Below, in pieces: positions 1 to 11,207 of a stretch of DNA of 64,000 bases. Under the pieces are notes generated by a model that ran no database searches, had not been told where the DNA came from, and worked only from the letters and a program-made list of their open reading frames with translations. Within the stretch, counting starts at the first letter, position 1; each line of letters opens with the position of its first letter. Location of the stretch: contig NZ_CP031306.1 in the NCBI RefSeq assembly GCF_004799645.1, positions 372,001 to 436,000 of the forward strand, given 5' to 3'. The position numbers were made by a program, and so were the translations under genes. Origin of the DNA: Natronorubrum bangense (GTDB lineage Archaea; Halobacteriota; Halobacteria; Halobacteriales; Natrialbaceae).

Positions 1-480
1 AACAACGCCGGCGTCGAACGACAGCTCCCGATCGTCGAGGCGACCGAAGAGGACTTCGAATGGCTGATGGACATCAACCTCAAGGGAGTCTATTTCGGCT
101 GTCAGGCCGCGATCAAGGAAATGCAAACACAGGCTGATGGCGGCTCGATCGTGAATATGTCCTCGATTGCGGGTCTGCGCGGCCTCGAGAACTCCTCGCT
201 GTACTGTACGTCGAAAGGCGGCGTGACGAACCTGACTCGAGAGCTCGCGATCGAACAGGGACCACACGATATCCGCGTCAACGCGTTAAATCCGGGGCTT
301 ATCGAGACGGCGATGACGACGAAAGACGGCGACACTGCCGGGGGACTTGTCGAGAACACGCCGCTCGGTCGGCCGGGGCAACCTGAAGAGGTCGCAGACG
401 CCGCACTGTTTCTGGCGAGCGAGGAAGCATCGTTCGTGACCGGACAGAACATCGTCGTCGACGGCGGGTTCACTGCCTGA
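1..480 (+). CDS. Short-chain dehydrogenase/reductase (5' end outside window)
   Basis: The reading frame is open from base 1 and ends at a TGA at 478-480, so the N-terminal nucleotide-binding part lies upstream of the window. The visible part begins with the NNAG motif of classical SDRs. It continues with the catalytic Ser (MSSIAG), the Y-x3-K pair (YCTSKGG) and the NALNPG segment, and ends in VTGQNIVVDGGFTA, the usual SDR C-terminus. It is an NAD(P)-dependent oxidoreductase of a FabG/glucose-dehydrogenase type; the substrate cannot be read from the sequence. It lies upstream of an aldehyde oxidoreductase and is separated from it by an IS. By context it may belong to the same catabolic locus (inference). 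Confidence 0.9.
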   Translation, partial: NNAGVERQLPIVEATEEDFEWLMDINLKGVYFGCQAAIKEMQTQADGGSIVNMSSIAGLRGLENSSLYCTSKGGVTNLTRELAIEQGPHDIRVNALNPGLIETAMTTKDGDTAGGLVENTPLGRPGQPEEVADAALFLASEEASFVTGQNIVVDGGFTA

Positions 481-537
481 TCGGCGGCCACGATCCCCGT
501 TCGAACGGAGTGCAGTTTTAACTTTTGCAGGCTAAGT

Positions 538-596
538 CCCCGTCCTCAAGGAGCAACGCAGCGAACACTGTGAGCGAGTAGCGCAGTAGGGCGGGG
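538..596 (+). repeat. Left-end hairpin of the IS
   Basis: CCCCGTCCT (538-546) pairs with AGGGCGGGG (588-596) as nine base pairs including one G-T wobble. The loop contains GAGC and GAGCGAGTAG motifs. The right-end hairpin at 2214-2261 has the same outer stem with a compensatory change. It is probably the structure recognised by TnpA, or the trace of a second copy of the right end. Confidence 0.7.
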
Positions 597-686
597 ATAC
601 AGCCGTACGCTATTCCGATACAACCACAGAAACGCAACACAGCATAATACTTTTAGTTTTGGTTACCCAATATAGGAACGAACCCA

Positions 687-2269
<1,583 letters not shown>

Positions 2270-2295
2270 TAACTAGGCACCTCGAGTATCTCTGT

Positions 2296-3972
2296 ATGCT
2301 ACACGCAGAGGGACCACTCCTCACCGTAGACGTCAGTACGCAGACGAGCGAGCAAACAGCCATTGACACTATCCTCGAGCGATTCATCGGCGGGCGTGGC
2401 GTTGGCACTGCACTTGCCCACGAGCGCGTGCCCTTCGACGCCGACCCGTTCGGGCCGGAGAACAGCCTCTTTTTCACGACAGGGCCGATGCAGGCGTCGA
2501 CTATGAGCTTCACCGGACGGATGAACTGTACCGGGATCTCGCCACAAACGGACCGGCTGCTCTCATCGAACGCGGGCGGGTTCATGTCTCGAAACTTCGC
2601 CGCAACGGGCAACGCTGCCGTCGAAATCACCGGCCAGAGCGACGAACTCCTGATCGTTCACGTGACTGATGAGGGTGTCGAGTTCGAAGCCGTCCCGGAG
2701 CTAGAAGACGCGACGGTTCCCGAGGTGACGACGTATATCGACGAAACGCATGGGCTGTCGTCAGAACACGTGGCCTGTATCGGCCCAGCGGGTGAACGAC
2801 GCGTCCGGTTCGCCTCGATCATGACGACCGAAAGCCGCGCGTTCGGGCGCGGCGGTCTCGGTGCCGTCCTCGGTTCGAAAAACGTCAAGGCAATCACCTT
2901 CGACGGCGACTCGGCGCCGGATATCGAGGTGCCACAGATACAGATGGATGTCCACCGTGACGCCGCGACGTCGGACCACATCATGAAACGCCAGGGAACG
3001 ACGAGCGTCACCGATCTCGCAAACGAAGTTGAGGCTCTCCCGACGCGCTACTTCTCGGAGCTCTCGTTCGAGGGTGTCGAGGGGATCAACGGCGATGCCG
3101 TCGAAGACCGCAAATACACGCGTGGGACCTGTTCTGCGTGTGCGTTCGCGTGCAAACTCCCGACGAAAGACGACGAGCGCGGGGTCGAGACCGAAGGCCC
3201 CGAGTACGAGACCGTCATGTCCTTTGGCTCGAACTGTGCGGTCGACGATATCGTCGACGTCATGCAGTCGAACGAGCTCTGTGACCGCTACGGGATGGAC
3301 ACGATCACCTGTGGAAACGTCGTTGCGGCCTATCTGGCATCCGAGGACGAGTTCGGCAACGTCGAGTTGATCCACGACCTCGTCGCCGATATCGCCCATC
3401 GAGACGGCGTCGGTGACCGCCTCGCGGAAGGCATCGAGCGGTTCCACGAGGAGTTCGAGGTCGAGAACTGGACGGTCAAAGGGCTCGATTTTGCCGCCCA
3501 CGACGGCCGCACGCTTCACGGACAGGGATTGTCCTACGCCGTCGCCAACCGCGGCGCAGACCACATGTTCTCGACGATGTACGCCTGGGAGTACCCACTC
3601 GTCGACGCCGACGATGCGCTCGAACCGACCGGCCTCGAGGGGAAACCCGCGGTCGTCATCGAACAGGAAAACGCCCGCGCACTGGAGGACTGTGGGATCG
3701 TCTGTCGGTTCTCGCGGAGCTTTATGACGCCGGATCGGTTCGAGGGGCTGTTCGACGCCGAGTACGAGTCCCTACTCGAGATCGGATCACGTGTCGTCAC
3801 GCTCGAGCGCCACTTCAACAGCCAGCGTGGGTTCGACCGTGACGACGACTCATTGCCCTATGAGCTCCCTGCGTTCGAGGACGCCTTAGACGAGTACTAC
3901 GATCGTCGAGGATGGGCGCGTGACGGAACCGTTACGACCAGTCACGCGACAGAGATGCTCGCCGACGACTAA
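2296..3972 (+). CDS. aor: Tungsten-dependent aldehyde:ferredoxin oxidoreductase family
   Basis: The 558-residue protein matches the AOR family from its N-terminus (LLTVDVS, FIGGRG, then GPENSLFFTTGPM) to its C-terminus. The N-terminal domain binds the bis-tungstopterin. Cysteines C279, C282 and C286 (TCSACAFAC) with C466 (DCGIVC) are the 4Fe-4S ligands. The enzyme oxidises an aldehyde to the acid and passes electrons to ferredoxin in the cytoplasm. It is a little shorter than the roughly 605 residues of classical AOR, and its substrate is unknown. The IS right end lies about 30 bp before the ATG, so its native promoter has been displaced or replaced. The next operon is convergent. With the neighbouring SDRs it could process an aldehyde from an imported sugar-like compound (inference). 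Confidence 0.92.
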   Translation: MLHAEGPLLTVDVSTQTSEQTAIDTILERFIGGRGVGTALAHERVPFDADPFGPENSLFFTTGPMQASTMSFTGRMNCTGISPQTDRLLSSNAGGFMSRNFAATGNAAVEITGQSDELLIVHVTDEGVEFEAVPELEDATVPEVTTYIDETHGLSSEHVACIGPAGERRVRFASIMTTESRAFGRGGLGAVLGSKNVKAITFDGDSAPDIEVPQIQMDVHRDAATSDHIMKRQGTTSVTDLANEVEALPTRYFSELSFEGVEGINGDAVEDRKYTRGTCSACAFACKLPTKDDERGVETEGPEYETVMSFGSNCAVDDIVDVMQSNELCDRYGMDTITCGNVVAAYLASEDEFGNVELIHDLVADIAHRDGVGDRLAEGIERFHEEFEVENWTVKGLDFAAHDGRTLHGQGLSYAVANRGADHMFSTMYAWEYPLVDADDALEPTGLEGKPAVVIEQENARALEDCGIVCRFSRSFMTPDRFEGLFDAEYESLLEIGSRVVTLERHFNSQRGFDRDDDSLPYELPAFEDALDEYYDRRGWARDGTVTTSHATEMLADD

Positions 3973-4173
3973 ACGGAAACCGGAGGGGCTGACGACAGGC
4001 ATTCTGAGAGCTGGTTTTTGGACGACCAACACGATTCGTCTCGTCGGGTAACAGGGTCTCGAGGACAGTCGCCAGTCGACAAGAGAACGTACCGACCGAT
4101 GTGGTGAACCCGTACCGTCCGGTACAGCGAACACAGTGTTCGAAATCGAACAGACGGTGGGTCGCCGACTGCG

Positions 4174-5175
4174 CTACTTGACCACGTCGATCTTCCGTCG
4201 GTCGATCGAGAGCGCAACGGCGACGACAACGACGACGCCGAGGATAATCTCCTGAACGAAGGGGTCGACTGCGGTCAGGTTCATCCCGTTTTGCAGGACG
4301 GCGATGACGAGGACGCCGAGGATCGTTCGGTGTGGGCCACCAACGCCGCCGGTCAGTGCGGTCCCACCCATGACGATTGCGGCAATGCTCGGTAACAGGA
4401 GGTCCGTCCCCGCGTCGGGCGAAGCCGACGACAGCCGAGCGGCGAGTAAGAACCCCCCGATCGCACACAGGAGTCCGGAGAGCACGAACGGGTAGATCTT
4501 GTACCGATCCACTTTCGCGCCGGAGAGTTCGACGACGCGCTCGTTTTCACCCAGCGCATAGCAGTACCGGCCGAACTTCGTTCGCAACGCGAGGAAGACG
4601 GTCCCAAGGTAGATCAGGACCGACCAGAAGACGAGATTCGGGATACCGGGGAGGTACTCACCGGTGGCGATCCCCCGAATCGCATCGTTTCTGAAGTTGA
4701 TGCTCGAGCCGCCCGTGAGGATCAAAGCGATACCCGTCATCACGGACATCGTGCCGAGCGTGACCAGAAACGACGGGACCTTCAGTTTGGCGAACACGTA
4801 GCCGTTTGCAAAGCCCGCAAGCATCCCCGCTAGGAGGACCATCGGGATCGCCAGGAACCCGAACTGCGCGACTAAGATTACGGTGAGCACGCCGGACAGA
4901 TTAACCAGTGCAGCCACCGAGAGGTCGATACTCTGCTGGAGGATCGGGAACGTCCCTGCCAGCGCAACCAGCAAGAGCAACGCGCTATTCACCGCAACGT
5001 TGTTGATCAGGTTCCCGTACGTGAGGAAGTTACTACTGAGGATACTAAACAGAATCATCAGGCCGAAAAGCATCACGAATGGCCCGAGATCGATGATCCA
5101 GTCCTGTCGCGTCCGCTGTTCTCGTTGTTCGTGCCACCAGTTTCGAATAGTATCTGTTGGGTTGTTTGTACTCAT
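4174..5175 (-). CDS. CUT2 (ribose-type) ABC transporter permease
   Basis: This 333-residue hydrophobic protein has the RbsC/AraH fold: about eight or more membrane segments, the conserved LSVAALVNLSG after the second segment, and the GGTALTGG loop that contacts the ATPase. It is the last gene of a three-gene operon (binding protein, ATPase, permease) with one base between it and the ATPase gene. As in other CUT2 systems a single permease gene suffices and would form a homodimer. The substrate is not evident; RbsC-like systems carry pentoses, other monosaccharides or sugar-like molecules. The 200 bp after it, up to the aldehyde oxidoreductase gene, hold no gene. Confidence 0.93.
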   Translation of the reverse strand: MSTNNPTDTIRNWWHEQREQRTRQDWIIDLGPFVMLFGLMILFSILSSNFLTYGNLINNVAVNSALLLLVALAGTFPILQQSIDLSVAALVNLSGVLTVILVAQFGFLAIPMVLLAGMLAGFANGYVFAKLKVPSFLVTLGTMSVMTGIALILTGGSSINFRNDAIRGIATGEYLPGIPNLVFWSVLIYLGTVFLALRTKFGRYCYALGENERVVELSGAKVDRYKIYPFVLSGLLCAIGGFLLAARLSSASPDAGTDLLLPSIAAIVMGGTALTGGVGGPHRTILGVLVIAVLQNGMNLTAVDPFVQEIILGVVVVVAVALSIDRRKIDVVK

Positions 5176-5176
5176 A

Positions 5177-6754
5177 TTAGACCATCAGCTGGATTAGCTC
5201 CTCCTCGGTTGGTTTCGCGTCGGGCGAGGCATCGATCGGTTCATCGGCAAACGAGCCGTCTTGCATAACCGCAATTCGGTTCGATAAGCCGATCACCTCT
5301 GGGAGTTCGTCGCCGATAAGAACGATCGAAATCCCCTCTTCAGTCAACTCCCGGCACAGGCGATACACTTCTTCTTTCGCACCGACATCGATACCTCGGC
5401 TCACGTTGTCCATCACCAGTACCGGTGTTTCGTGGGCCAGCCATCGGGCAATGACCACCTTCTGTTGATTGCCGCCACTCAGCCCGTGAACGAGCGAGTT
5501 CGCACTTGGTGTTTTGATATTTAAGTCCTCGATCGTCTCTTCGGTAATCGATGACTCCGCTTTCGTGTCGAGAAACGGCAGGCGTCCGTACATATCACGG
5601 ACCATCGCAAGTGATGTGTTCTTCAACACGGACTGGTACAGCAACAGTCCCTCGGACTTGCGATCTTTGGGAATGTATCCGACACCAGCATCAACCATAT
5701 CCACCGGAGAGTCCGGTTGCACCTCATCTCCCAGAACAGAGAGTGTCCCGTCAGTCGCTGGCGTGTCTCCAGCGAGGATTCTGCCGAGACGTTCTTTTCC
5801 GGAGCCCTCAACGCCGACGATCCCGAAGATCTCCCCACGCCGAACCGAAAACGAAACCGGCCCGATCTCGTCTTCGTGTTGCAGGTCGTTCGCTTCGAAC
5901 ACGGGATCACCAAGGTTTGATTCTCGTCGCTGATCAGGAACGCGATAGTACGCTGCAGACGTTTCTCGCCCGACCATACTCTGCTGGAGGGCATCCTGTG
6001 TCGCCTCGTCGGTCTCGTATTCGTCGACCAGTTCCCCGTCTTTTAGCACGTAAATCCGGTCCGTAATTTCGAGGACCTCATCGAGCTCGTGCGAGACGAA
6101 CACGAAGGTCGCTTCGTTCCGGAGGTCGTTGATCAGATCGAACAGCAGCTCACGGCCGTCTTCTTCGAGTCCCGCAGTCGGTTCGTCGAGGAGGATAACC
6201 GGATTCTCCGCTTTGCTCGAGACATGAAACGACTTCGCAATCTCGAGCATCTGTCGCTCGTTGAACGAATAATTCTTCACGAACTTGTCGACGTCGATAT
6301 CGATACCGAGATCGTCGACGAACGACTGGGCATCGCTGCTCATCTCGTCCATTCGCAACAGCCCCATCGATTCACGCTCTCGTCCTAAAAAGAGGTTTTC
6401 GTACCCTCTGAAATGCGTGATGACGTCTTGTTCCTGATGAACCAGCGAGACACCGTACGATGCGGCTTCCTGTGGACCGGCGAACGTAACCGGTTGATCG
6501 TCTCTGTACAGCTGCCCTTCGTCAGGGTCCAGTACCCCCGTGAGAATGTTGAGGAGCGTACTCTTGCCGGCGCCGTTCTCACCGACGAGTCCGACCACCT
6601 CACCCGTGTTGAGTTCGAGGGAGACGTCAGTCAGCGCATCGACGTGTCGAAACGATTTCGAGATGTTTTCGACGCGCAGGCTCGTTTCCCGAGTGGTCGG
6701 TGGGTCAGTGTCGACAGCGTTCGTTGGTCCGGTATCCATGCTTTTCTCACTCAT
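5177..6754 (-). CDS. CUT2 ABC transporter ATPase, two NBDs (RbsA-like)
   Basis: The 525-residue protein carries two fused nucleotide-binding domains, as RbsA/MglA/XylG do. The first has Walker A GENGAGKST (about residues 58-66) and the Walker B region VILLDEPTAG. The second has the degenerate P-loop GVEGSGKERL and an intact LSGGNQQKVVIARW signature, which is typical of this subfamily, where the second site often does not hydrolyse ATP. It powers uptake through the adjacent permease. The spacing to the binding-protein gene is two bases, so the three genes are one transcript. Confidence 0.95.
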   Translation of the reverse strand: MSEKSMDTGPTNAVDTDPPTTRETSLRVENISKSFRHVDALTDVSLELNTGEVVGLVGENGAGKSTLLNILTGVLDPDEGQLYRDDQPVTFAGPQEAASYGVSLVHQEQDVITHFRGYENLFLGRERESMGLLRMDEMSSDAQSFVDDLGIDIDVDKFVKNYSFNERQMLEIAKSFHVSSKAENPVILLDEPTAGLEEDGRELLFDLINDLRNEATFVFVSHELDEVLEITDRIYVLKDGELVDEYETDEATQDALQQSMVGRETSAAYYRVPDQRRESNLGDPVFEANDLQHEDEIGPVSFSVRRGEIFGIVGVEGSGKERLGRILAGDTPATDGTLSVLGDEVQPDSPVDMVDAGVGYIPKDRKSEGLLLYQSVLKNTSLAMVRDMYGRLPFLDTKAESSITEETIEDLNIKTPSANSLVHGLSGGNQQKVVIARWLAHETPVLVMDNVSRGIDVGAKEEVYRLCRELTEEGISIVLIGDELPEVIGLSNRIAVMQDGSFADEPIDASPDAKPTEEELIQLMV

Positions 6755-6756
6755 AG

Positions 6757-8040
6757 TTACTCGAGTGGGTTACTGTTGAACTGTTCGTCGTACAGTGCCT
6801 GCACAGTAGACAGTTCATCGTCATCGTCGTAGACGCTCGGCAACGAATAATCGTCGCTGCGATCGTCGTCGTCCCATTCGAGCAGTTCTTCGATATCCGC
6901 TCGTCCCATCGGACTCATCCCGATCTGTGGGTCCCACGCGTCCTCGCCGGATTCCGCTTTCGACATCAGTTCCCAGTCGTACGGCGTTTCGCCGTCGAAA
7001 ATGTCCGCTTCATACTGATCGACTTCAATGATGGGGAGTTCAATTTCGTCACCGATCCGATCACTCCACTCGTCCGGATCGTTGACGACCAGCGGTGCGT
7101 TGAACGACATCATTCGTTCCGCGTCGGTCAGTTCGTATCCTTGGATGAAGTCGTGGGCTTTGGCAACCGACCAACCTGCCTGCCACGGCCCCATCCCGGA
7201 GACACTGCCAACCATCCGACCATCTCGAATGCGTTCTAGCGCCGGTTCGGTCGCGTCGATTCCGACGACCGGAACATCGTAGCCGGCCTCCTCGAGTCGC
7301 TGTAATCCGCCGATCGCGACGTCGTCGTTCTGTCCGAAGAAGCCCTCGATGTCGTCTCCGTGCGTCGAAATGAGGTCGGACATCGCATCCCGAGCATCCG
7401 TTCGGATGAAGTTCCCTTGGAGTACCGGCTCGAGCCGTTCGATGTCGGGATACTCTTCGAGAGCCAACTCTAGTCCGGCGTTCCGACCGGTGTTCGGAGC
7501 TGTGCCGCGATTGCCTTCGATGTGGACGAATGATCCCTCACCACCCATTTCCTCGAACAAGACCTTTGCAGAGGTGTAGGCGTGATTGACGAAGTGAGGT
7601 GTGAAAAACTGCACGTATTCGGGTCCGGCGTCAAGTGGCGTATACCAGTCGGCGATCGTCACAGCGAGAATTGTCGGCACACCACCCTGAACACACGTCT
7701 CCGCAAGCGAAATCGCTGCTGCGTTCGTGTACGTCTGGCCGACGATCATATCGGCCATGTTCGAAACCGCGGTATCGAACTGCGACTGTTGCTGGTCGAC
7801 GTTCCCCCCATTCGTCTGTAGGTTCGTCTTGTAGCCGAACGCTTCACACGCCTCTTCATACCCCCTCTGCCACGACAGCCAGTATGAGTTCTCGAGGTTC
7901 GCGACCGAGCCGACGGCCTCTGGGTCCTCGTCACCGCTTCCAACACATCCTGCAAGTCCTGCGAGTCCAGCCGCAGCACTCCCAGCGACCGTAGTTTTTA
8001 CAAAATCCCGTCTAGTCTGTTCGGTGTTATGCTTCACCAT
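6757..8040 (-). CDS. Tat-exported sugar-binding lipoprotein of the CUT2 transporter
   Basis: This is a 427-residue periplasmic-binding-protein-like (RbsB/LacI fold) protein. It starts with a Tat signal (RRDFVKTTVAG, Arg10-Arg11) and a lipobox ending at C32 (GLAGC), so it is a lipid-anchored surface protein, which is normal for haloarchaea. The acidic linker GSGDEDPE follows. It should capture the substrate and hand it to the permease. It is longer than bacterial RbsB (about 290) mainly because of an acidic C-terminal extension rich in DDDD. It is the first gene of the operon and has a TATA box at 8071-8080. Confidence 0.93.
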   Translation of the reverse strand: MVKHNTEQTRRDFVKTTVAGSAAAGLAGLAGCVGSGDEDPEAVGSVANLENSYWLSWQRGYEEACEAFGYKTNLQTNGGNVDQQQSQFDTAVSNMADMIVGQTYTNAAAISLAETCVQGGVPTILAVTIADWYTPLDAGPEYVQFFTPHFVNHAYTSAKVLFEEMGGEGSFVHIEGNRGTAPNTGRNAGLELALEEYPDIERLEPVLQGNFIRTDARDAMSDLISTHGDDIEGFFGQNDDVAIGGLQRLEEAGYDVPVVGIDATEPALERIRDGRMVGSVSGMGPWQAGWSVAKAHDFIQGYELTDAERMMSFNAPLVVNDPDEWSDRIGDEIELPIIEVDQYEADIFDGETPYDWELMSKAESGEDAWDPQIGMSPMGRADIEELLEWDDDDRSDDYSLPSVYDDDDELSTVQALYDEQFNSNPLE

Positions 8041-8069
8041 GCTTCTCCGTTACTCTGTCTATGGTGGTG

Positions 8070-8080
8070 GTATAAATAAT
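8070..8080 (-). promoter_or_regulatory. TATA box of the ABC transporter operon
   Basis: The minus strand reads ATTATTTATAC here. The centre lies about 35 bp before the ATG of the binding-protein gene, which suggests a leader of only a few bases. Confidence 0.6.
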
Positions 8081-8174
8081 TTTGGGTGATTATCTATGAG
8101 GATCTGTAATCGCACTCACTCGGCTTCAGTCGAGTCAGGTTCCAGCGTCGACGGACGGACGGCTTCGAACTGGC

Positions 8175-8951
8175 TCAGTACATGACCTTCCCAGCGGAAA
8201 CGTTGAGGTCCTGTCCGGTAATTCGCTCGGACTCGTCGGAGCAGAGAAACGCTGCTAACTCGGCGATATCCTCCCGCTCGACCAGTTCACCGCGCGGACT
8301 TTCCGACTCCGCAGCCTGGCGAACGTCTTCGTAGGATTGACCGGTCGACTCCGCCTTTTGCTCGAACACTCGTCTGATACGCGGCCCGTCAACTGATCCC
8401 GGACAGATCGCGTTGACGTTAATATTGTACTCACCAACTTCCGCTGCGAGTGTTCGTGTAAACCCAATCAGTCCCATCTTTGTCGCCGCATACGGTGTTC
8501 GTTGCTCGAGTGGGCGCTTGCCCGTAACAGAGGCCACGTTGACGATTCGGCCGTACTGTTGTGCTTTCATCACTGGAAGCACCTCCTTGCAGGCAAAGAA
8601 CGGCCCGCGAAGATTGACGTCGATCGTATCGTCCCACTCCTCGACGGAGACTTCCTCGCAGGACGCAGTTGGGCCGGCGATACCTGCGTTGTTCACCAGA
8701 ATGTCGATGCTCTCGAACTCCTCGAGTGCGGTGTCAATGCTCGACTGGACGCTTTCGTAGTGTTTGAGATCGGTATACTGGTCGATTGCCCGCTGTCCTT
8801 CCGATTCGATGAGCGATACTGTCTCTTCCATTCCGCCTTCGTCGATTCCTGCGAGGACGACATCGGCGCCGTCTTTCGCTAATTCGACAGCGATCGCTTG
8901 TCCAATTCCACGGCCACCACCAGTAACTACTGCTGTGCTATCCGAACGCAT
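8175..8951 (-). CDS. Short-chain dehydrogenase/reductase (FabG-like)
   Basis: This complete 258-residue classical SDR has the dinucleotide motif TGGGRGIGQ, the NNAG motif, a catalytic Ser in VASVTGKR, the YAATK Tyr-Lys pair and an NAICPGSV segment. It is a cytosolic NAD(P)-dependent alcohol/ketone oxidoreductase of unknown substrate. It follows the ABC operon on the same strand but has its own TATA box, so it is a separate unit. It is divergent from the BKACE gene; their promoters share the 8952-9147 region, where a common regulator could act. The start is the ATG 26 bp from the TATA centre. Confidence 0.92.
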   Translation of the reverse strand: MRSDSTAVVTGGGRGIGQAIAVELAKDGADVVLAGIDEGGMEETVSLIESEGQRAIDQYTDLKHYESVQSSIDTALEEFESIDILVNNAGIAGPTASCEEVSVEEWDDTIDVNLRGPFFACKEVLPVMKAQQYGRIVNVASVTGKRPLEQRTPYAATKMGLIGFTRTLAAEVGEYNINVNAICPGSVDGPRIRRVFEQKAESTGQSYEDVRQAAESESPRGELVEREDIAELAAFLCSDESERITGQDLNVSAGKVMY

Positions 8952-8971
8952 GTATGAAAGACGCCCATTCT

Positions 8972-8981
8972 AGTATAAAAA
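8972..8981 (-). promoter_or_regulatory. TATA box of the SDR gene
   Basis: The minus strand reads GTTTTTATAC. Its centre is about 26 bp before the ATG at 8951, consistent with a leaderless transcript. Confidence 0.6.
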
Positions 8982-9114
8982 CTTACTGTCGACCACAGAT
9001 GAGGAGGTCACTCGGTAACCGCTATTTCATCATCGTCCGTCGTCAGGAGCCGGTAGCAGGCCTCTACTGGCAGTTCAAGAGCCTGCGTCATGCATCGATC
9101 TTCAGCGGACCGGA

Positions 9115-9125
9115 ACATATAAATA
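9115..9125 (+). promoter_or_regulatory. TATA box of the BKACE gene
   Basis: ACATATAAATA is centred about 28 bp before the ATG at 9148. The spacing fits a leaderless mRNA and supports that start. Confidence 0.65.
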
Positions 9126-9147
9126 CAAGAGTGCAGATCTGAGACGT

Positions 9148-10005
9148 ATGCCATACAGTGGCTATCAGGACTACTTTGACAGAAAGCTGATCATCAGCGT
9201 CGCAACGACCGGCGGCCATCACGGCAAAGAGGCAAACCCGAACCTCCCGCTCAAGCCGGAAGAGATCGCTCGAGACGTCCGTGACTGTGAAGAAGCAGGG
9301 GCATCGATCGTGCATATTCACGCCCGAACCGACGACGGTGAGACGACCAAAGATCTCGAACGATACCAAGCGATACGAGACGCCATCGACGAGTACTGCG
9401 ATGATATCCTCGTCAACTTCACCACCGGTGGCGGCGGCATCTATTCCAGGGAGGAACGGATCGCACCGATCCTCGAGACCGAGCCGCGACCGGATATGGC
9501 GACCGTCGATATCGGGCCGATGAACTTCGGACAGACGCGAACGGCGATCAATCCACGCGAGCAAAATGAGGAGTACGCCGATCAGATGCGAGAAGCAGGT
9601 GTCAAGCCAGAACTCGAGATCTTCAATCCGGGGCACATCCCGGAGATGCAGCATCTCATCGACGAAGACCTGCTCGATGCACCGTACTGGTGTACACTCA
9701 TCTTGGGCATGCAGACCGGGACACCCGCCCATCCACGGAATCTGATCAACCTCGTGGACAACCTTCCGGACCCCGTCGAGTGGCAAGCGCTTGCGGTTGG
9801 TCGCCACCAGCTTCCGCTGACGACGATGGCGATTACACTCGGCGGACACGTACGGGTCGGCATGGAAGACAACATCTACTATCGAAAAAACGAGTTGGCG
9901 GAGAGCAACGCACAACTCGTCCGTCGCACTGCCCGAATCGCAGAAGAGTTAGAACGCCCGATTGCGTCTCCAGCTGAGGCGCGTGAGATGCTTGGAATAG
10001 AGTGA
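9148..10005 (+). CDS. BKACE (DUF849) beta-keto acid cleavage enzyme
   Basis: The 285-residue TIM-barrel protein has the BKACE family hallmarks. These are the N-terminal KLIISVATTGGHHGK strand, the metal-binding HIHAR motif, the glycine-rich TTGGGG segment and the MNFGQ region. BKACEs condense a beta-keto acid with acetyl-CoA and release acetoacetate plus a new acyl-CoA, using a divalent metal. The founding member, Kce, acts in lysine fermentation, but the family is broad and the keto acid used here is unknown. The gene is divergent from an SDR, which could supply a 3-keto acid from a 3-hydroxy acid (inference). It is followed by an IclR regulator. Confidence 0.9.
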   Translation: MPYSGYQDYFDRKLIISVATTGGHHGKEANPNLPLKPEEIARDVRDCEEAGASIVHIHARTDDGETTKDLERYQAIRDAIDEYCDDILVNFTTGGGGIYSREERIAPILETEPRPDMATVDIGPMNFGQTRTAINPREQNEEYADQMREAGVKPELEIFNPGHIPEMQHLIDEDLLDAPYWCTLILGMQTGTPAHPRNLINLVDNLPDPVEWQALAVGRHQLPLTTMAITLGGHVRVGMEDNIYYRKNELAESNAQLVRRTARIAEELERPIASPAEAREMLGIE

Positions 10006-10383
10006 AACTCAGTATCGCTGACGAGCAGCTGCGGTACGAACGCACCGGCCGAGACTAGCCGGTGAACTATTCCGGAGAGGCGAATGATATATACGAAATC
10101 TAATTATGTGATCGACCCCTGTCACGCCTACGTAATTCTCGAGTTACAGTTTCATTGGAATGTCTTTCAGATCTGAATCCGACATCCCACACCGTGTCCG
10201 AAGGGACGCAAACGGTGCAACTCGTTTTTCATTATCAATAAACAGTTTTCGAGGGTGTCGAACCCGCCATGTAGGAAGTTCTCTTTCGAGATTGGGTTCA
10301 GATCTACGTATCGTTGAGAGGGTCTCTCGTTGTTCTGATCGGCCATCGAAAGACGAAACCGATACCCCATTCGCAAGAGGCGA
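10006..10383. other. Intergenic region without recognised gene
   Basis: These 380 bases between the BKACE gene and the IclR gene hold no reading frame that I recognise. Composition is mixed, with AT-rich patches near 10085-10110. Confidence 0.5.
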
Positions 10384-10393
10384 ATTTTATATA
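10384..10393 (+). promoter_or_regulatory. TATA box of the IclR gene
   Basis: ATTTTATATA is centred 27 bp before the ATG at 10416. It argues for that ATG rather than the GTG at 10395, which lies within two bases of the TATA box. Confidence 0.65.
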
Positions 10394-10415
10394 GGTGGCA
10401 CACTACGGAACTCAT

Positions 10416-11180
10416 ATGGACCACACAGAAAATCGTGAACTACAGACGACCACTATCTCGCTCAGAGTCGTAGAGAAGCTTCGAGAGTTGGATGGTGGCC
10501 GAGTAACGGAACTGGCCGATGAACTCGAGCTCGCACCGAGTACTGTCCATTCACACCTGTCAACGTTGCTGTCGAACGGCTACGCGGTCAAACAGGGTGA
10601 TGAGTATTACCTCAGCCTTCGGTTTCTCGATCACGGCGACTACGTTCGGAACAGAAAAAAAGCCTACAGAGTCGCGGCGTCGTATACCGATCAACTCGCA
10701 GAAGAAACTGACTGCCGGGCGGTGTTTGCCGTCGAAGAAAACGGACGCGGCGTCTACATTCACACGTCGTCGGGCAAACACGCAGTCTGGACGTATTCGA
10801 CCGTCGGCAAACAGTTCAATCTCCATCAAACCGCGTCTGGAAAGGCTATTCTGTCGAAACTGCCACACAGTACAGTCATGGAGATCATTGAGCAGCGAGA
10901 CCTTCCTGCAGCGACGGAAAACACCATCACTGATGAGGAAACTCTCTTGGACCAACTCGACACGATTCGCGAGAGAGGAATCGCGTTCAATTATGAAGAA
11001 CAACTTGATGGAATCAAGGCGGTTGGTGTCCCCGTAAACGGCTCCGATAACCGTGTTGTCGGGGCATTCAGCGTTGCCAGTCCGGCCAACCGGCTCACCG
11101 ACGATCGATTCGAAGAGGCGATTCCGAATATTCTACTCGGTGTCGCAAACGAGTTCGAACTCGAGATCTCCATGTCGTGA
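10416..11180 (+). CDS. IclR-family transcriptional regulator
   Basis: The protein has 254 residues when started at the ATG 27 bp after the TATA box; an in-frame GTG at 10395 would add seven residues. An N-terminal winged helix-turn-helix (about residues 10-75, with RVTELADELELAPSTVHSHL) is followed by the IclR ligand-binding domain. Typical pieces are the HQTASGKAIL segment and AVGVPV near the C-terminus. IclR proteins bind small carboxylates or sugar acids and control nearby catabolic genes. Here it sits next to the BKACE, SDR and ABC importer genes, which are its likely targets (inference). A perfect 13-bp inverted repeat follows the stop codon. Confidence 0.93.
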   Translation: MDHTENRELQTTTISLRVVEKLRELDGGRVTELADELELAPSTVHSHLSTLLSNGYAVKQGDEYYLSLRFLDHGDYVRNRKKAYRVAASYTDQLAEETDCRAVFAVEENGRGVYIHTSSGKHAVWTYSTVGKQFNLHQTASGKAILSKLPHSTVMEIIEQRDLPAATENTITDEETLLDQLDTIRERGIAFNYEEQLDGIKAVGVPVNGSDNRVVGAFSVASPANRLTDDRFEEAIPNILLGVANEFELEISMS

Positions 11181-11207
11181 TTCCATCCCGCGATAGGATT
11201 ACAGCCA